From: Planctomycetaceae bacterium
GTDB lineage: Bacteria > Planctomycetota > Planctomycetia > Pirellulales > Thermoguttaceae
NCBI GenBank assembly: GCA_031257725.1
Contig: JAIROD010000271.1
Location: 1 to 6,077 of the forward strand
DNA: 6,077 bases
Direction of reading: 5' to 3'
In this document: one piece after another, positions 5,644 to 6,077 of the stretch
Layout: each line of letters opens with the position of its first letter
How positions within the stretch are numbered: position 1 is the stretch's first letter
The notes under the pieces: model-generated
Told to the model about the DNA's origin: nothing
Database searches by the model: none
Seen by the model: only the letters and a program-made list of their open reading frames with translations
Program-made: the position numbers and the translations under genes

Positions 5644-5777
5644 CTCTGAAAATCAAACAAAACTACCTTTTGTCACATGACAATTGCCTTTTGTCATATG
5701 ACAATTGTCTTTTGGCAACTGTCTATTTTCTCTATTTTGACATTGGCAACTGTTGTTTGTTTTGTTTGATTTCAGAG
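5644..5777. repeat. 134-bp segment bounded by a 20-bp inverted repeat
   Basis: CTCTGAAAATCAAACAAAAC (5644-5663) is mirrored by GTTTTGTTTGATTTCAGAG (5759-5777), identical apart from one A in a run. The 95-bp interior holds the 21-bp tandem array and two TTGGCAACTGT copies (5712-5722 and 5743-5753). No flanking direct repeat was found, so whether it is a mobile element is open. A third, shorter copy of TCAAACAAAAC lies at 5820-5830. Confidence 0.6.
5666..5707. repeat. Two 21-bp palindromic tandem units plus a partial third
   Basis: Units 5666-5686 and 5687-5707 differ by one base (CACATG versus CATATG). Each centres on TTGTCA-YA-TGACAA, the second being a perfect 14-bp palindrome, and ends in TTG. 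A degenerate third unit starts at 5708 (TCTTTTGGCAACTG). Period and ending resemble the array at 293-330. Confidence 0.75.
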
Positions 5778-5811
5778 GTAGGCAACCCTTCGGCGAAAGA
5801 CGGCCGCCTAC
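5776..5811 (+). repeat. Diverged solitary copy of the hairpin repeat core
   Basis: It contains the shared core TTCGGCGAAAG (5789-5799) found in elements I and III, enclosed by GTAGGC (5778-5783) and GCCTAC (5806-5811), which pair. The GTCGGC-TATC-GCCGAC hairpin and the GTAACTATTCAG ends are absent. It abuts the right arm of the 5644-5777 inverted repeat. Confidence 0.55.
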
Positions 5812-5914
5812 TTCTTGACTCAAACAAAACAACCAATATCATACTGTTGACAGTCTATCTTGCCCTAATGTCTTTATAAAATGTTTTGTGATCAATAAAA
5901 AAATCGGCAATTTC

Positions 5915-5965
5915 CGGCTACTCTTGACAAAACGATTGAGAAAAATAAACTTTAACCAGTAGCCG
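5915..5965 (+). promoter_or_regulatory. Probable dapA promoter inside an inverted repeat
   Basis: TTGACA (5924-5929) and TAAACT (5946-5951) are spaced by 16 bases and resemble a sigma-70 promoter. Transcription would start near 5958, about 45 bases before the dapA ATG. The pair is enclosed by CGGCTACT (5915-5922) and its exact reverse complement AGTAGCCG (5958-5965), which could be a two-half-site operator. An alternative TTGACA at 5847-5852 has no well-spaced partner. Confidence 0.4.
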
Positions 5966-6002
5966 TTTACTCTCCAATTTCCCTACATTCTTAATCTATT
6001 TT

Positions 6003-6077
6003 ATGAAAACGCGATTCGAAACATTTTCAGGTCTTTCCGTTGCAATCATTACGCCATTTAAGAATGGTCAGGTTGAT
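6003..6077 (+). CDS. dapA: 4-hydroxy-tetrahydrodipicolinate synthase, N-terminus only
   Basis: Twenty-five codons are present and the gene runs off the right edge. After a short leader the protein reads GLSVAIITPFKNGQVD, the hallmark first strand of the DapA/NAL aldolase TIM barrel (G-x-x-x-A-x-x-T-P-F...D), where the threonine and proline lie near the active site. DapA condenses pyruvate with aspartate semialdehyde, the first committed step to diaminopimelate and lysine, in the cytosol. The active-site lysine and tyrosine lie outside the window. An in-frame TAA at 5946-5948 with no other ATG after it supports this start, although no Shine-Dalgarno precedes it. Other members of the fold, such as N-acetylneuraminate lyase, share the motif, so the exact enzyme is probable, not proven. 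Confidence 0.85.
   Translation, partial: MKTRFETFSGLSVAIITPFKNGQVD

Overview
The window looks like a bacterial chromosome segment, moderately AT-rich. The best guess at source is a member of the Planctomycetota. This rests on the style of the DapA N-terminus, the transposase tail, the frequent absence of Shine-Dalgarno sequences and the two hypothetical proteins, and it is an inference only.

Layout from left to right. Bases 1-116 are the last codons of a plus-strand transposase of the IS5 / DDE_Tnp_4 type, cut by the window edge. A gene-poor stretch follows, holding a 21-bp-period palindromic tandem repeat (293-330) and a palindromic repeat element (element I, 362-576). Three genes on the minus strand come next, in transcription order: asnB (5101 to 3434, glutamine-hydrolysing asparagine synthetase), a 260-residue acidic protein of unknown function (3075 to 2293), and a 471-residue protein with two membrane segments and a PH-like C-terminus (2029 to 614). 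A roughly 900-bp intergenic region (5102-6002) separates asnB from the divergent start of dapA on the plus strand (6003 to the window end).

The most interesting content is between the genes. Element III (3096-3341, 246 bp) has inverted terminal repeats (GTATCTATTCAGTAG / CTACTGAATAATTAC) and a perfect 8-bp target duplication, AAAATGTT, on both sides. It therefore looks like a small non-autonomous insertion (MITE). The GTAA-type end and 8-bp duplication fit the IS66 family. Element I is a related, more decayed copy, and an isolated end of the same type lies at 2059-2073. Inside these elements is a two-hairpin core whose first stem changes by compensatory substitutions between copies while its TATC loop is kept, so folding appears to be conserved. 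Element III landed one base upstream of the ribosome binding site of the 260-residue gene. It separates that gene from three adjacent palindromes, one matching the CRP consensus TGTGA-N6-TCACA exactly.

Functionally, asnB and dapA are housekeeping genes drawing on the aspartate family (aspartate to asparagine; aspartate semialdehyde to lysine/diaminopimelate). The two hypothetical genes sit between related repeat elements and have no assignable pathway. I see no CRISPR array, tRNA or rRNA.
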